DNA of 64,000 bases from Paguma larvata. Lineage: Eukaryota > Chordata > Mammalia > Carnivora > Viverridae. The position numbers were made by a program, and so were the translations under genes. The DNA is taken from assembly GCA_030068075.1 (NCBI GenBank), contig CM057843.1, positions 14,340,001 through 14,404,000 of the forward strand. Reading direction: 5' to 3'. This document shows, piece by piece, positions 1 through 10,078 of this stretch. How positions within the stretch are numbered: position 1 is the stretch's first letter; every line of letters starts with the position of its first letter. The notes beneath the pieces were generated by a model. The model was not told where the DNA came from and ran no database searches. It saw only the letters and a program-made list of their open reading frames with translations.

Positions 1-180
1 CTTCAGCTCAGGTCATGATCTTGCAGGTCGTGGGTTTGAGTCCTGCATCGGGCTCTGTGCTGACAGCTCAGAGCCTGGAGCCTGCTTCTAGTTCTGTGTC
101 TCCCTCTCTCTCTGCCCCTCCCCTGCTTGCACTTTGTCTCTCTCTCTCTCTGTCTCTCAAAAATAGACATTTAAAAATAT
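1..180 (+). mobile_element. SINEC (felid tRNA-Lys SINE), cut by window start
   Basis: The copy starts inside the tRNA-like head at the GCTCAGGTCATGAT segment. It runs through the TGACAGCTCAGAGCC body, the CT-rich tract and an A-rich tail. Its 5' end lies outside the window. Confidence 0.93.
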
Positions 181-194
181 AACGAAGACATTTC

Positions 195-392
195 GGGGGC
201 CCTGGGTGCCTCAGTTGGTTAAGCGTCTGACCTCGCTCACGTCCTGAGCTCACGGTTTGTGAGTTCAAGCCCTTCATTGGGTTTTTGTTGTTGGCACGGA
301 GTCCGTTTTAAATCCTCTATCCTCCTCTCTCTCTGCCCCTCCCCTGCTCGCTCTCTCTCTCTCTCTCTCTCAAAAATAAATAAACTTAAAGG
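195..392 (+). mobile_element. SINEC, + strand, divergent
   Basis: The copy has a diverged head (GGGGCCCTGGGTGCCTCAG), a TTGGTTAAGCG A-box region, a CT tract and a CAAAAATAAATAAAC tail. It lies head-to-tail with the preceding copy, separated by about 15 bp. I could not resolve a target-site duplication (TSD). Confidence 0.9.
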
Positions 393-395
393 AAA

Positions 396-861
396 TCTTT
401 AAAGAAAGAATTAAGACGCTTCACATAAAAATCCATATCCCTAGCCTCTGTTGAATAAATCGTATTTCATCGTTGGCTGACGTAGCTGAGTGGTGGGCTC
501 CGCCTTCAGCTCCGTCCCAAGCTCTCCCCGACCCAGGGGGCCTCGCTCATTCTCTTGCCCTCTTGGTCCCTGGAGTTTTGGGGCTTCTGACCAGCCCCTG
601 CTGTATGCGAAGCCACACCTTGTCAATAAACAAGCTGGCGTGGATATTCATGAAGCTGTTAGATGAATATGGTTATGGGGTCCGGTGGACCCAGAGTTGT
701 GTGCACAGCTCGTGACATCGAACGGGCGTCAGGCTTAACATCCCCACCGTCCTTCGGCAGCAGTAACTCGTTCCTTCCGACTCTTCCTGCATCGTCTTCT
801 GTGTGATGCACAAACAGGCCTTGGCTCGGTGGAGTCTGCCTCTGAGTGGAAGCTCTAAACC
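396..861. other. No recognised gene or repeat
   Basis: Mixed-composition DNA. Two short frames of 61 and 80 codons overlap on opposite strands without recognisable motifs. The stretch around 600-700 might be a decayed LTR, but I cannot name it. Confidence 0.4.
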
Positions 862-1029
862 AAGGGTCTGAAAACTTTTTCTGTGAAAAGACAGTGAATA
901 TTCTAGGCTTTCCAGGGTCATACAGTCCCTCTCATAACTACTCAACTCTGCCCTGATAGCCCAAGGCAGCCATAGACAGTAGGCGATGGGCTCCGTTCAT
1001 TTGGCCCACACGCTGTAGTTTGCCAACCT
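862..1029. mobile_element. Non-autonomous hAT/Charlie-like MER element
   Basis: The segment matches a widely dispersed mammalian MER sequence: an AAACTTTTTCTGTGAAAAGACAG start, then ATTCTAGGCTTTCCAGGGTC, CAACTACTCAACTCTGCC, GCAGCCATAGACA, and an end with TTTGGCCCACACGCTGTAG then TTTGCCAACC. The two ends are roughly inverted copies (GTCTGAAAACTTT versus GTTTGCCAACC), as expected for terminal inverted repeats. The exact subfamily is uncertain. Confidence 0.65.
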
Positions 1030-1094
1030 AATCATTCCATGCTTCTCTTGTTTCTGAGGGGCAAGCTTATAGCAGTCACCTAACGGCTGCACAG

Positions 1095-1338
1095 TGAGTT
1101 CCTAGTGTGTGCCAGCGCTAAGATCATAATGATGGATAAGGTACAAATCAGTCTTTACGCATAATGTCTGGGTGTGGAGACAGATGAGTGAGCAGTTACC
1201 CAGGAAGGTGACAGGCCAGTGGGGCACCTGGGTGACTTAGTCCATTGAGCAGCTGCCTCTTGATTTTGGCTTGGGTCATGATCCCAGGGTTGTGGGATTG
1301 AGCCCCGAGTTGGGCTACATGCTGAGCATGGAGCCCGC

Positions 1339-1375
<37 letters not shown>

Positions 1376-1790
1376 ATGAAAAAATAAAATAAAAAATAAA
1401 GTATTAAAAAAAGAGAAGACAACAGGCCAGGACCAGGTGAGCACAGAATCAAGCACTGGGGCTTAGGATGAGACATAGCAGACAAGACTTTCTGTCAGGA
1501 GGAGAGAGCTAAAGTAAAGGGGGAACAGGAGTTAGGCGGGATGGGGCAAGCGCCTTGAGGGTTTAAGTCACTACAGCTGAGGGTAAAGATCGGGTTTTGT
1601 GGTGCACAGAAGGAGGGGTTGGGATAGAGGTAGCTCGGGTGGCAAGCAGCCAAAAAGGGGGTAGCAGGAGTGAGAAGGAAGGACTGGAGTTCAAAACCCA
1701 GAGGCAGAATCACAAATACTTAAGTAATCCGAGGTTGATGGTGGCAATTCCACGGCTATTAACCTATGCCAGAACATCTGAAAAGATAGA
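1095..1790 (-). mobile_element. L2 LINE remnant, antisense, split by a SINE
   Basis: CTAGTGTGTGCCAGCGCTAAG at the left edge resembles the reversed L2 3' end. Downstream, GTGTGGAGACAGATGAGTGAGCAG and the purine-rich stretch at 1500-1700 fit reversed L2. The SINE at 1221-1421 interrupts it. The right-hand part (after 1560) is weak and its limit is a guess. Confidence 0.45.
1221..1421 (+). mobile_element. SINEC, + strand, older subtype
   Basis: Starts GGGGCACCTGGGTGACTTAG. It has the ATGATCCCAGGG and GCTGAGCATGGAGCC variants of older carnivore SINEs, a pure CT run, and an A/T tail. It is flanked by the 9-bp repeat ACAGGCCAG at 1211-1219 and 1422-1430, a likely TSD. Confidence 0.92.
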
Positions 1791-2105
1791 CAACTCTCCG
1801 AATAATTTCACAAAATTAAAGCAGCCCTGATAGAGAATAGTGGAAGCCCAGCGAAAATGAACTACAGACCAAAGGTGACGTGTGGTATCTATGCACGTAT
1901 CCTGAGTAAGATGGCAGAACGAATTCGGCAGAATCAAATGAGTAATACGTTTGGGCCAGATAGCTTTCGTTCTAGGAATTCAAGAATGGTTCGCAGTAAG
2001 GACAAATGTTAGCGTCGTACATTGTGTAAATAACAAAAGGGGAAAGCTACATAATTGCACGGAGAGAGCCGGAAAAAGCGCCTGGTAGAATTTGACTTTG
2101 AATCT
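1791..2105 (+). mobile_element. Old L1 ORF2 remnant, sense
   Basis: GACTACAGACCAAAGGTGAC, then ATGCACGTATCCTGAGTAAGA, GGAATTCAAGAATGGTTCGC and the GGAAAAAGCGCCTGGTAGAA end occur in the order of the L1 ORF2 reverse-transcriptase region. All are degraded with stops. It is one of very few plus-strand L1 pieces in the window. Confidence 0.55.
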
Positions 2106-3289
2106 GGTCGTTCTTGAAACGCTTTGGTTTCCCCTGCCTTCTGTGTGTGCAGTCTTCCGTGCCTGGCTGATTGTCTCCCCTTTTATTCCTCCGACAAATG
2201 CTTGCTCGTTATTTGTATACTTTTTCGTTCGTCAAGGTTTTTGTGCCCCCCGTCTCGTGTACTCTGGGTGGAGTAAGCTACCCCCTTCTCTCTAAGGCAG
2301 TAACGCTCCATCCGTATCTGTGTTTCTATGGCCATTCTCCGTTTCCCTTAGTACTGAGTTGATTTCCTTCTGTAGGAACCGGGGCCTGGGCTAGGCACTT
2401 AGGCGCTGTGTTAGATACAGAGCCGGATAACACATTGCCCCGTAATTCGCCTCCTCACCCTCAGACTCATGCCCTACCCTTCTCCCGTTCTCTACATTGG
2501 AGAGAGTTGATTCTGCAGCCTCCAAAATGAAGTGGCTCCTTTGCCAAATGCCACTGGCTCGGGGTGGCTGGCGAAAGATTGGAAGGGAAGGGGAAGGGAG
2601 AAGCCAGGGGATTTCTTCTCCGTCTTCTGCTTTGAGTAGTGTCTCTCGGGTGGTCCCAGCTCCAGCCAAGTGACACAGGCCTCTGGTGACACCACCTTCT
2701 TCCTTTTCCCTCTAGCCTTAAGTGTGCTGGGCATGTCCCACTCTTGCCGATTTCTGGCTTGGCTCACCACCCCGCCGTCCCATTGGTTGTTTAGCCCTTC
2801 CCCAAACCTCGTAACTGCTTCTCGTATTAAATTCCGTCTATTGAAATGCCTCTTTTGAATGCTATTTTCTTGATCGGACCCTGCCCGCTACAGGCAAGAG
2901 CCCTATTCCTGCGTGCCCACAGTCTCATAGAACAAATGGACATTAAAACAACTGTAATTTTTTTCTGTTCAAGGCTCCTTTCTTCCTTTTTCTGGAAGTA
3001 CACTTCACTTTGGGTGTGGGGATTGGCCATGACTCAGATTGAAACAATCGCAGAACCTCATACTCCCTGTTCACAATGATTTTTCCTAGGGCAACTATGT
3101 CATATCAGGCTGATCACTTTTCCTCGCATAGGTCAAGTGGAGCCAGGAAAGCCAGAGGCCCCCTTTGTTCTCCGGAGTTAGAGTTACTGAGACATCAATG
3201 TACGTCATAGTGCATTCTCATACATATGCAGAAAGGAAAATATAAGCAAAATAAGTTGGTTAAGGCATTTCCAAAACTTCCTTACATTC
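2106..3289. other. No recognised gene; possible old LTR end near 2700-2860
   Basis: No coding exon is recognised; the several overlapping short frames on both strands look like chance. CCTTCCCCAAACCTCGTAAC followed by TATTAAATTCC (about 2800-2845) resembles the polyadenylation end of an ancient LTR, but this is weak. GCCTGGGCTAGGCACTTAGG at 2386 resembles a short L2/MIR scrap. Confidence 0.3.
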
Positions 3290-3301
3290 AGATTTTCTCT
3301 C

Positions 3302-3507
3302 TGTTTTTGTTTTTTTTTTTTTTTAAAGCTAATTTGTTATTTCGATTTGGAGGAGGGGTAGAGAGAGAGGGAGAGAGAATCCCAAGCAGGTTCTACACTG
3401 TCAGCGCAGAGCCCCACGCGGGGCTCGATCTCACAAACCACGAGATCATGACCTGAGCCGAAATCAAGAGTCCGACCCTTAACCGACTGAGCCACCCAGG
3501 CGCCCCT
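3302..3507 (-). mobile_element. SINEC, - strand
   Basis: A T-rich tail at the left and GAGCCACCCAGGCGCCCC at the right mark a minus-strand copy. The perfect 12-bp TSD AGATTTTCTCTC lies at 3290-3301 and 3508-3519. Confidence 0.95.
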
Positions 3508-3571
3508 AGATTTTCTCTCCTGATTCCCTTTTTCATTCCAAGTCATTCACATCTGTGATTTTTTTTCACAG

Positions 3572-3907
3572 TTAACGTCCCCTCTGCCATCGGGAACGCT
3601 GGTCGTCGAAGCGTTCCTGAGTTTTCTCCAGGATTTCCTTGTGAGCTTGTGATATCCATTCTGCAAATCCGATGCTGACAACTCCCTTGATCTTAGCTGC
3701 AGGTGTCACCAGAAGGTGTTGATTCAGCAACTGGGACTCACGTCCTTCTTTGAACGTCGTTGCTTGGTTCATAGGGTGAAATATGACAGGATTGCAGTTA
3801 TCCGCGAGGCCCCCTGGGATGGAAACCAAGCCACCATGCTGTCTGGTGAGCTTCTTCCCTAACCGCCCGATTTCGTTCCTGTCCAGACTTTGGCCCCGAC
3901 AGCCCAT
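3572..3907 (-). other. Unidentified 111-codon ORF (candidate retro-pseudogene or LTR-internal frame)
   Basis: The frame opens with ATG in a GCCATGG context and reads 111 codons to TAA. The predicted product is polar, with a lysine/arginine-rich start, a central glycine-rich stretch (about residues 22-35) and a charged C-terminal third ending in Arg-Gly-Arg. I do not recognise the family, signal peptide, membrane segment or domain. The stop is followed within 10 bases by eight A residues on the minus strand, which could be a poly(A) remnant of a retrocopy. Equally, the frame abuts an old MaLR-like LTR at 3908-4221 and may belong to that repeat. An intact ORF this long outside recognisable repeats could still be chance. 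Confidence 0.25.
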
Positions 3908-4221
3908 GGCGACTAAGAGCTATGCTGGTTTCAGGGATATTAAAATGTGTGTCTTAGAATTGAAGGACTGTGGTATTTGTGAAATTAATTAAATGCATCT
4001 CATGCTGCCTGAACCTTTAACTCCCCCTGAGAGAATGAAGGTAACTCACAGAAAGGCCTGGAGAGTGGGCGTTCCTAAATTCAGTTGTTCCTAGGCCCCG
4101 TCTCCCTCCGTACTGCCCATCGTTTATTCATAGAAGCTCATAATTCCTCCACGCTTTTGTTTGTAAAGCTGGTTCAGATTGGTTTAGCGTCACTTGCAGC
4201 CTAGAGAACCGTGACTAATAC
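3908..4221 (+). mobile_element. Ancient MaLR-type (MLT1-like) LTR end
   Basis: The segment TTTGTAAAGCTGGTTCAGATTGG ... GTCACTTGCAGCCTAGAG ... GTGACTAATACAG matches the recurring 3' end of ancient ERVL-MaLR LTRs. The 5' part is too decayed for me to place a boundary. Confidence 0.5.
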
Positions 4222-4654
4222 AGAAGCTTTATAAAATGATTATAAGCAAAGTGGCGTGTGCAGAACTTAAAAGTATATAAGAGGCTCAGAAGCAGCCTCA
4301 AGGAGAGAGGACAACCCTATCAGAGGCTCCGTCACATGAGGAAGTATTTAAGCTTCAGCTCCGTCAACTTTCCCACGTGAGGCCAGACCCCCTTCGTAGA
4401 TGCTTCTCAAGGACCTTGTGCACGCTGTCGCTCGAAATCACTCGTTCCCACTCTGCTTTCCCCGCTGCCGTTTCCTAAGGTGGGGGTCCCAGACCCAGGA
4501 AATAATTATTGAACAGATACGTGAAAGGGTTGTGAGGAGTGAAGAGAAGTTGCCTGCAGACAGGGGCACGGATGGTACTCTTGGAAGAGAAACCAGAAAG
4601 TGCGGTGGGTAACAGACATGGAAAAGCAAGATGTATTCTGGAAACTACGTGTCA
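4222..4654. other. No recognised gene or repeat
   Basis: A TATA-like GTATATAAG occurs at about 4274, but no transcript or ORF structure follows. Overlapping 70- and 63-codon frames on opposite strands show no motif. Confidence 0.35.
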
Positions 4655-5235
4655 TTGGAAATGCTAGGAGGTGACGCTCGAAGCTGGGATGGTAGGAGAT
4701 GAGGCTGGAGGGACAGGCAAGGACTAGAGAAGGGGGGCTGATACGGCATGTGAAGACGCTTGGATTTTATTCTCTGGGCAGTGGGAACCATTGAAGGAGT
4801 CACATTTTTTTTTTTGTTATTCTGGTAAAATGTATATAACATAACATTTACCGTCGTAACCATTTTCAACGTGCAGTTCAGCGGCATTAAATACATTCAC
4901 ATGGTTTTGCGACCACCTCTGCCCATCCATCTCCAGAACTTTCCCATCTTCCCGGACTGAAACTCTGCCCCCCACTCAGCAATAACTCCCCATTCCCTCT
5001 CCCCAGCCCCCCGGCAGCCACCTTTCTACTCCCTTGTCTCTAGGAATTTGATTATTCCAGGTCCCTTATATAAGCATCGAAGTATTTTTAATATGGTACG
5101 TAAATGGATTTGCATTTTGGAATGCTCATGCCAGCAATTTTTTTTTTTTTAGTGGGTAGATGACAGCAGGAAGAGGCTGAGAGTGGGGAATCCAGTTAGA
5201 AACCCAGGCTTTGGCAGTGGGGACGCCAAGAAAGG
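4655..5235 (-). mobile_element. L2 LINE remnant, antisense, split by L1
   Basis: GGTAGGAGATGAGGCTGGAG, GACGCTTGGATTTTATTCTC and GGGAACCATTGAAGGAG (to 4802) are the reversed L2 3' region. CCAGTTAGAAACCCAGGCTTT (about 5190) continues L2 after the L1 at 4803-5138. The split shows that L1 inserted into an already resident L2. Confidence 0.65.
4803..5138 (-). mobile_element. Old L1 3' UTR, antisense, nested in L2
   Basis: A T11 run is followed by TGTTATTCTGGTAAAATG, then TTTACCGTCGTAACCATTTT, CCATCTCCAGAACTTTCCC and CTAGGAATTTGATTATTCC, in the order of reversed mammalian L1 3' UTR. It is 5'-truncated at about 5138. A second T12 run (5139-5150) sits at the truncated end. Confidence 0.8.
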
Positions 5236-5449
5236 AAAGGACGCACCACTCCCGGTGTAGAATCCTCAGGGTCCCGGGGGTGGGGGTGAAAGAGAGAGGA
5301 GAGCCGGTTCTGACACCGTTTTTCTCTGGGCTGGGTGACCCCAAGCACGACAGGGGACCCAGGAGGAGCCCCAGGTTTGCACGGGTAGGTAGCAGAGGTG
5401 TGGGTACGCTGCCCGCGTTCCCGTCCCCTCACCACTTGGGCGAACCCTG
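5236..5449. other. No recognised feature
   Basis: GC-rich unique-looking sequence with overlapping frames on both strands and no recognised motif. Confidence 0.35.
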
Positions 5450-5850
5450 GCCCGACTTGCCGTCGTTAGCACCTGCGTGTCTTTGCCTGAGGATTTTCTG
5501 GCACCCGCCTTGCAGCTCAGAACAGCAGAGCCAAAGTGCCAGGGAATCGACGCTCCTCCGACTCCCCGGAAGCCCTCGACCGAGGGTAACGGAGCTGGCG
5601 TAGGACTGCCCCGGCTCCTCTCTCCTCTGGTGGTAGAGTGCTGGCCGGGCGTTTTCGACGCTGGTTCCCAGAGTTCCCCAGTGGATACCCACACTGGTAA
5701 CTTGCTTGACGAAGCACGCTCTCATTCCTTCCTTCGCCTCCCTACCCCTCTGCCCGAGTTTTCTGGTATCGCCTCCCAAATAATCAGCTTGTTCTCAAAC
5801 TCTTACCCTAGAGAGAGAGGTGGATTTGAGGGAACGCAAACTAAGACAGG
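5450..5850 (+). mobile_element. Probable ancient ERV LTR, sense
   Basis: TTGCCTGAGGATTTTCTGGC, AGAACAGCAGAGCCAAAGTG, GAGTTCCCCAGTGGATACC, GTTTTCTGGTATCGCCTCCC, then an AAATAATCAGCTTGTTC polyadenylation-like segment and a GCAAACTAAGACAGG end resemble an old mammalian LTR that ends CTAAGACA. The family is unresolved. Frames of up to 167 codons through this stretch have no recognised domain. Confidence 0.45.
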
Positions 5851-5869
5851 GTCTGGAGAAATAATCCCT

Positions 5870-6500
5870 GTTAAGCGTGGCATCCACGCGGATGTGTCTC
5901 TTGTGCAGCTGGTGCACCGAGGTGTCTGGTGTAAGGTAGAGACACGGATTTGGGAAGATGAGGCTGTTCTTGGAAGTTAGAACATGAGAGTGGGGGAGAT
6001 TGCCTGGGAAGGGGTGGGATGGAGAAGAGAACCAAGGCTAGACTCCTGGAGGCTTTAAAAGTAGGAGCGAGAAGAAGATTCTGGGGGCACCTGGGTGGCT
6101 CAGTTGGTTGAGCCACTGACTCTTGATTTCGCCTCAGGTAATGATCCCAGGGTCATGGGACCAAGTCCTGTGTCAGGTTCCGCAATGAGCATGGAGCCTG
6201 CTTAAGGTTCTCTCTCTCCCCCTCTGGCCTTCTTCCCTGCTTTCGTAAGCTCTCAATCTCTCTCTTTCTCTCTCTGTGTCTCTGTGTCTGTCTCTCTCTC
6301 AAAAAAAAAAAAAAAAAAAAAAAAAAGGATTCTGAAGGACTAGACTAGATCAGCCAGAACGGAAAGGAACCGGAAGAAAGGAGATGAAGGAGCTCAAGTG
6401 GAGGGAAGGATGGAGAAGGTAGGAGCAGGATTGGCCTTGAACTAGAAGCTCTGTGCTATTTCTCTCAGAGTAGAGGCCAAGGAGCAAGGATGGTAATTAA
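5870..6500 (-). mobile_element. L2 LINE body remnant, antisense, split by SINE
   Basis: AGACACGGATTTGGGAAGATG and the GAGAAGAACCAAGGCTAGAC-type stretch resemble the L2 ORF region reversed. Similar sequence (GGAAAGGAACCGGAAGAAAGG, GGAGATGAAGGAG) continues after the SINE at 6084-6327. Confidence 0.5.
6084..6327 (+). mobile_element. SINEC, + strand, older subtype with A26 tail
   Basis: GGGGCACCTGGGTGGCTCAG head and the older ATGATCCCAGGGTCATGGGA variant. An extended CT/GT tract precedes an uninterrupted A26 tail (6301-6326). The short TSD GATTCTG lies at 6077-6083 and 6328-6334. Confidence 0.95.
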
Positions 6501-6774
6501 AGGTTATTTTGTTTTGTTTCCCCTTGGTGGAGAATGCATAGTTGGTCATGGTCAGGATTAACCACAGGTGCAATTTGTGACAGGAGTGAGCTTCCCGAAT
6601 TCAACTCTCTGGCTTCTTCATACTTTCACAGGTGAAGCGTCATTCCCTCCCTAGAGACCAGCAACCACACTGTTCTGTGTGTCCCCGGGGAGACCCGGGC
6701 TTCTCTCAGAGCCTCTGCTGACTGTTTCCCATTCTCTCCAGGTCCCACCCTGTGATAAGCAAAGTCTTCCTCAC
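6501..6774. other. No recognised feature
   Basis: Unique-looking sequence between the L2 remnant and the first L1 block; no motif recognised. Confidence 0.3.
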
Positions 6775-7019
6775 TGTACTTGCGTTTCCCCTGAAATCGA
6801 ATGGAATCATACAATATATGGTCTTTTGTCACTGACTTCTTTCACTTGGCATAATATCTTCAAGGGTCATCCATGTTGTCACCTGGAGCAGTATGTCATT
6901 CCTTTTTATGGGCAAATAACATTCTAGTACGTGGATATACTGCTGGTTATTTACCCGTTTGCCATTTGATGTGCATTTGAGTTGTTACCAACTTTGCTAT
7001 TAAAAATAATGCTGCTATA
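6775..7019 (-). mobile_element. Old L1 3' UTR, antisense
   Basis: GAATGGAATCATACAATATATG, CACTTGGCATAATATCTTC, GGGTCATCCATGTTGTC and AATAATGCTGCTATAG follow the reversed L1 3' UTR order. It stops exactly where the SINE at 7020 starts. Confidence 0.85.
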
Positions 7020-7244
7020 GGGGCATCTGGGTGGCTCAGTCGGTTGAGCGTCCGACTTCGGCTCAGGTCATCATCTCGCGGTTCGTGAGTTCGAGCCCCG
7101 CGTGGTGCTCTGTGCTGACACCTCAGAGCCTGGAGCCTGCTTCAGATTCTGTGTCTCCCTCTCTCTCTGCCCCTGCCATGCTCATGCTCTGTCTCTCTCT
7201 CAATCAAAAATCAATAAACACTAAAAAAAAATTAAAAAAAAAAA
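7020..7244 (+). mobile_element. SINEC, + strand
   Basis: Full-length copy with GGTTGAGCGTCCGACTTCGG, GTTCGTGAGTTCGAGCCCCG and an A-rich tail. It sits at the junction of two non-adjacent L1 segments. No convincing TSD: the flanks AATGCTGCTATA and AATGTTGTTAGC are each native L1 sequence. Confidence 0.95.
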
Positions 7245-9704
7245 GAATGTTGTTAGCTGTGGGTTTTTAGTAGATGGCTTTTAGCAGGTTGAGGAAGTTC
7301 CTCTCTAGTTTGTCGAGTGTTTTTATCAGGGAAGAGTTTGGATTTTGTCAAATGCTTTTTTCTATGTCTATTGAAATGATCATGTGATTTTAAAATTTAT
7401 TCTATTGAAATGATTAATTGATTTGTAGATGTTAAACCAGCCTTGCATTCCTGGGATAAATCCACTTGGTCAGTGGTATACTTTTTTTTTTTAATGTTGC
7501 TGGAATTGGTTTGCTACTATTTTCTTAAGGATTTGAATATTTCCATATTCAGAAGAGCTGCTGATCTGTAGTTTTTTGTGACATCTTTATATGATTTTGG
7601 TATTAGATTAATGCTGGTCTCATAAGATGAGGGGAAGTGTTCCTTTTTCTTCTATTTTTTTGGAACAGTTTGTGAAGAATTGATATTCAAAATTCTTCTT
7701 GTTTAGTAGAATTCAGCAGTGAAATATGGGCCTAGCTTTTCTTTGTGGACAATTTTTCATTATCAGTTCAATCTTTTCACTTGTCATAGCTCTGTTCAGA
7801 ATGTTTGTTTATTCTTGAGTCAGTTTTGGTACGGTGTCTTTCTAGGAATTTTTCCATTTCACTTATCTAATTTGTTGGCATACATTTGTTCATAGTATTC
7901 CTTCATAATCCTTTTTATTTCTGTAAGCTTGGTAGTAATACCCCCTCTTTCAATTCTGATTCTAGTAATTTGAATCGTCTCTCATTTTTTCTTGATCAGT
8001 CTAACTAAAGGCTTGTCAATTTTGTTGATCTTTTCAAAGAAGCAGATTCCACTTTTACTTCTCTTCTCTCTTGTTTTTCTGTTCTTTATTTCATTCTTTT
8101 TTGCTCTAACCTATTATTTATTTCCTTCTGTGTGCATTAGGTTTAGTTTACTCTTCTTTTTCAAGTGTTTCAAGGTGAAAGATTAAATTATTGTTCTGGG
8201 GCTTTCTTTTTAACTGTAGGCATGCTGGCAATACTGACTCCATCTTTGGCCCTCCATCTTGTTCATGTTCACTCAGTGACCTCTCTTGGGGCCTCATGTT
8301 CTCTTGGAGGTTAATATACATACCTTAGAAATGCCTGCCAAGGCTGGGATGGGGGTAGCTTGCTTTGTCCCTCCTCAGGTTTGTTAAAGATAGCATAGTC
8401 TCTTCCCATAGGTGGTGCCACGGGGTCTAATTAAATGTTAGATGTCAATTAGATGCATGCGAACCCTTTGAAATGCATGGGAACCCTTTGATCTCACTAC
8501 AGCACCTTTCTGTACACCGCCTCATCCTATAAAATCTGTAGATGAAGGTCCAGACTTTGCAGAGAACAGCTGCACAGCTGATTGGATCATTGTCTGCCCA
8601 ATCCCTCCTGGCAGTTAATTACCCTGCATAAAACTCTGTAAACTGTACGGAGTTGCCTTTTCTGTTTTCCAGTCTCAAAATGCCTTCTCGGCTTGGGGGA
8701 TTCTTCCTTCTCCCTTCCCTGCCTTCTAACATTAACCTAGATACTTGCAGCTGTGAATTTCCCCATCGGCACTGTTATCACGGCATCTCATACGTTTTGG
8801 TATGTTAATTCTTCATTTTCATTCATATCAAAGTATTTTCTGATTTCTCTTTTGACTTCTTTTCTTACCCATTCGTTACTTAGGAGTACGCTGTTTAATT
8901 TTTATGTATTTGTGAATTTCCCAAACAGTTTTCTGTTCTCGATTTCTAACTACATTCCATTTTGGTTAGACAACATTTTTGGAGTATTTTTGTTCTTTTA
9001 AATTTATCGAGCCCATGGTGTGTCTTTGAGAATATTCTATGTGCACTTGAGAAAAATGTATATTCCACTGTCTTGGGTTGAGTGTTCTACAGATCTAGTG
9101 TTCTAATTGGTTTTTAGAATGTTTTCCAGATCTATTTCCTCATTGGGATTCTGTCTAATTTTGTCTATTATTAAAAGTGGGTATTGAAGTCTTTAGCTAC
9201 TGTCATTGAATTGTCTGTTTCTCCCTTCATTTCTGTAACTTTTGGATCCACGTATATTGGTGCTCCATTATTAAGTGCATATATAATTGTTATGTCTTCT
9301 GATGAATTGACTCTCTTATCATTATGTCTTTATATCTGGTAACATTTTTATTTCAAAGTCTATTTCATCTGGTTAGTATAGACACCCAAACTTTCTTATG
9401 GTTGCTGTTTGCATGATATACATATTTTTTTCATCCATTTATTTCAATCTGTTTGTATCTTTGTATCTAAAGTGTATTTCCTGAAGATAGCATATAGTTG
9501 GATCATGTATTTTATTTATGCAGTCTGATGATATCTGCCCTTTTATTGCAATGTTTAATCCATTCACATTTAATATTATTTTAATAGTTGGATTTACATC
9601 TGCCATTTTACTTTTTGTTTTCTATATCACATCTTCTTTTATTCCTTTGTTACTCCTTTCACTGCTTTCTTTTGCATTGAGTTCCTTCTACTGTAACATT
9701 TTAG
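7245..9704 (-). mobile_element. Old L1 ORF2 body, antisense, split by solo LTR
   Basis: The order is ORF2 mid-region (TGTTAGCTGTGGGTTTTTAG), CTTGCATTCCTGGGATAAATCC, TTTGTTGATCTTTTCAAAGA, then after the LTR at 8215-8731 the endonuclease-side segments (TTTTGGTATGTTAATTCTTC, TTGAATTGTCTGTTTCTCC, GCATATAGTTGGATCATG). Every reading frame is broken. It resumes at 10079 after a MaLR-type LTR. Confidence 0.88.
8215..8731 (+). mobile_element. Solo LTR, class I ERV-like, 517 bp
   Basis: The element begins TGTAGGCATGCTGG and ends GCCTTCTAACA, so it has TG...CA termini. It is flanked by a perfect 5-bp TSD TTAAC (8210-8214 and 8732-8736). Removing it and one TSD copy restores a continuous reversed L1 sequence. 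A TATAAAA box is at 8528-8534 on the plus strand, with a CATAAAACTCTG segment about 100 bp downstream as the likely poly(A) region. The 5-bp duplication and layout fit a class I (gamma-like) LTR; no internal retroviral sequence remains. I do not recognise the family. Confidence 0.7.
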
Positions 9705-10078
9705 TGGGTTGACTAATTAGTTGAAGATCTTGAGATGAAATCATCCTGGATTTAGGGTGGGCCCTAAATGCAATGGCTGGTGTCATTGTAAGAAGAGAAG
9801 AGCATATGCAGAGGCACACAGAAAAGAAGGCAGCCATGTGAAGACAGAGGGAGAGATGCGAGTACAAGCCAAGGAACACATATGGTAACTGGGAACCACA
9901 AGAAGCTGGAAGAGGCAAGGAAGGACTCTTTCCCAGAGCCTTCAGAGAGAGGGAACATGCCTTGATGAAACCTTGATTTCAGATTTTTACCCTCCCAAAC
10001 TGGAAGAGAATAAATTTCTGTTCTTTTAAGCCACTCAATTTGTGGCAGTTTGTTACTGCAGCCCTAGGATACAAATAC
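9705..10078 (+). mobile_element. MaLR (MLT1-like) LTR, 5'-incomplete
   Basis: GATCTTGAGATGAAATCATCC, GGGTGGGCCCTAAATGCAATG, GCCATGTGAAGACAGAGGGA, AGAAGCTGGAAGAGGCAAGG, AATAAATTTCTGTTCTTTTAAG and GCAGCCCTAGGATACAAATAC match the ERVL-MaLR LTR series. The 5' TGTAATGGGTTG end is missing. It interrupts the surrounding L1. Confidence 0.82.

Noticed and set aside
4270..4345. TATA-like promoter GTATATAAG
   Set aside because: No initiator, exon or ORF follows; such AT motifs are frequent by chance.
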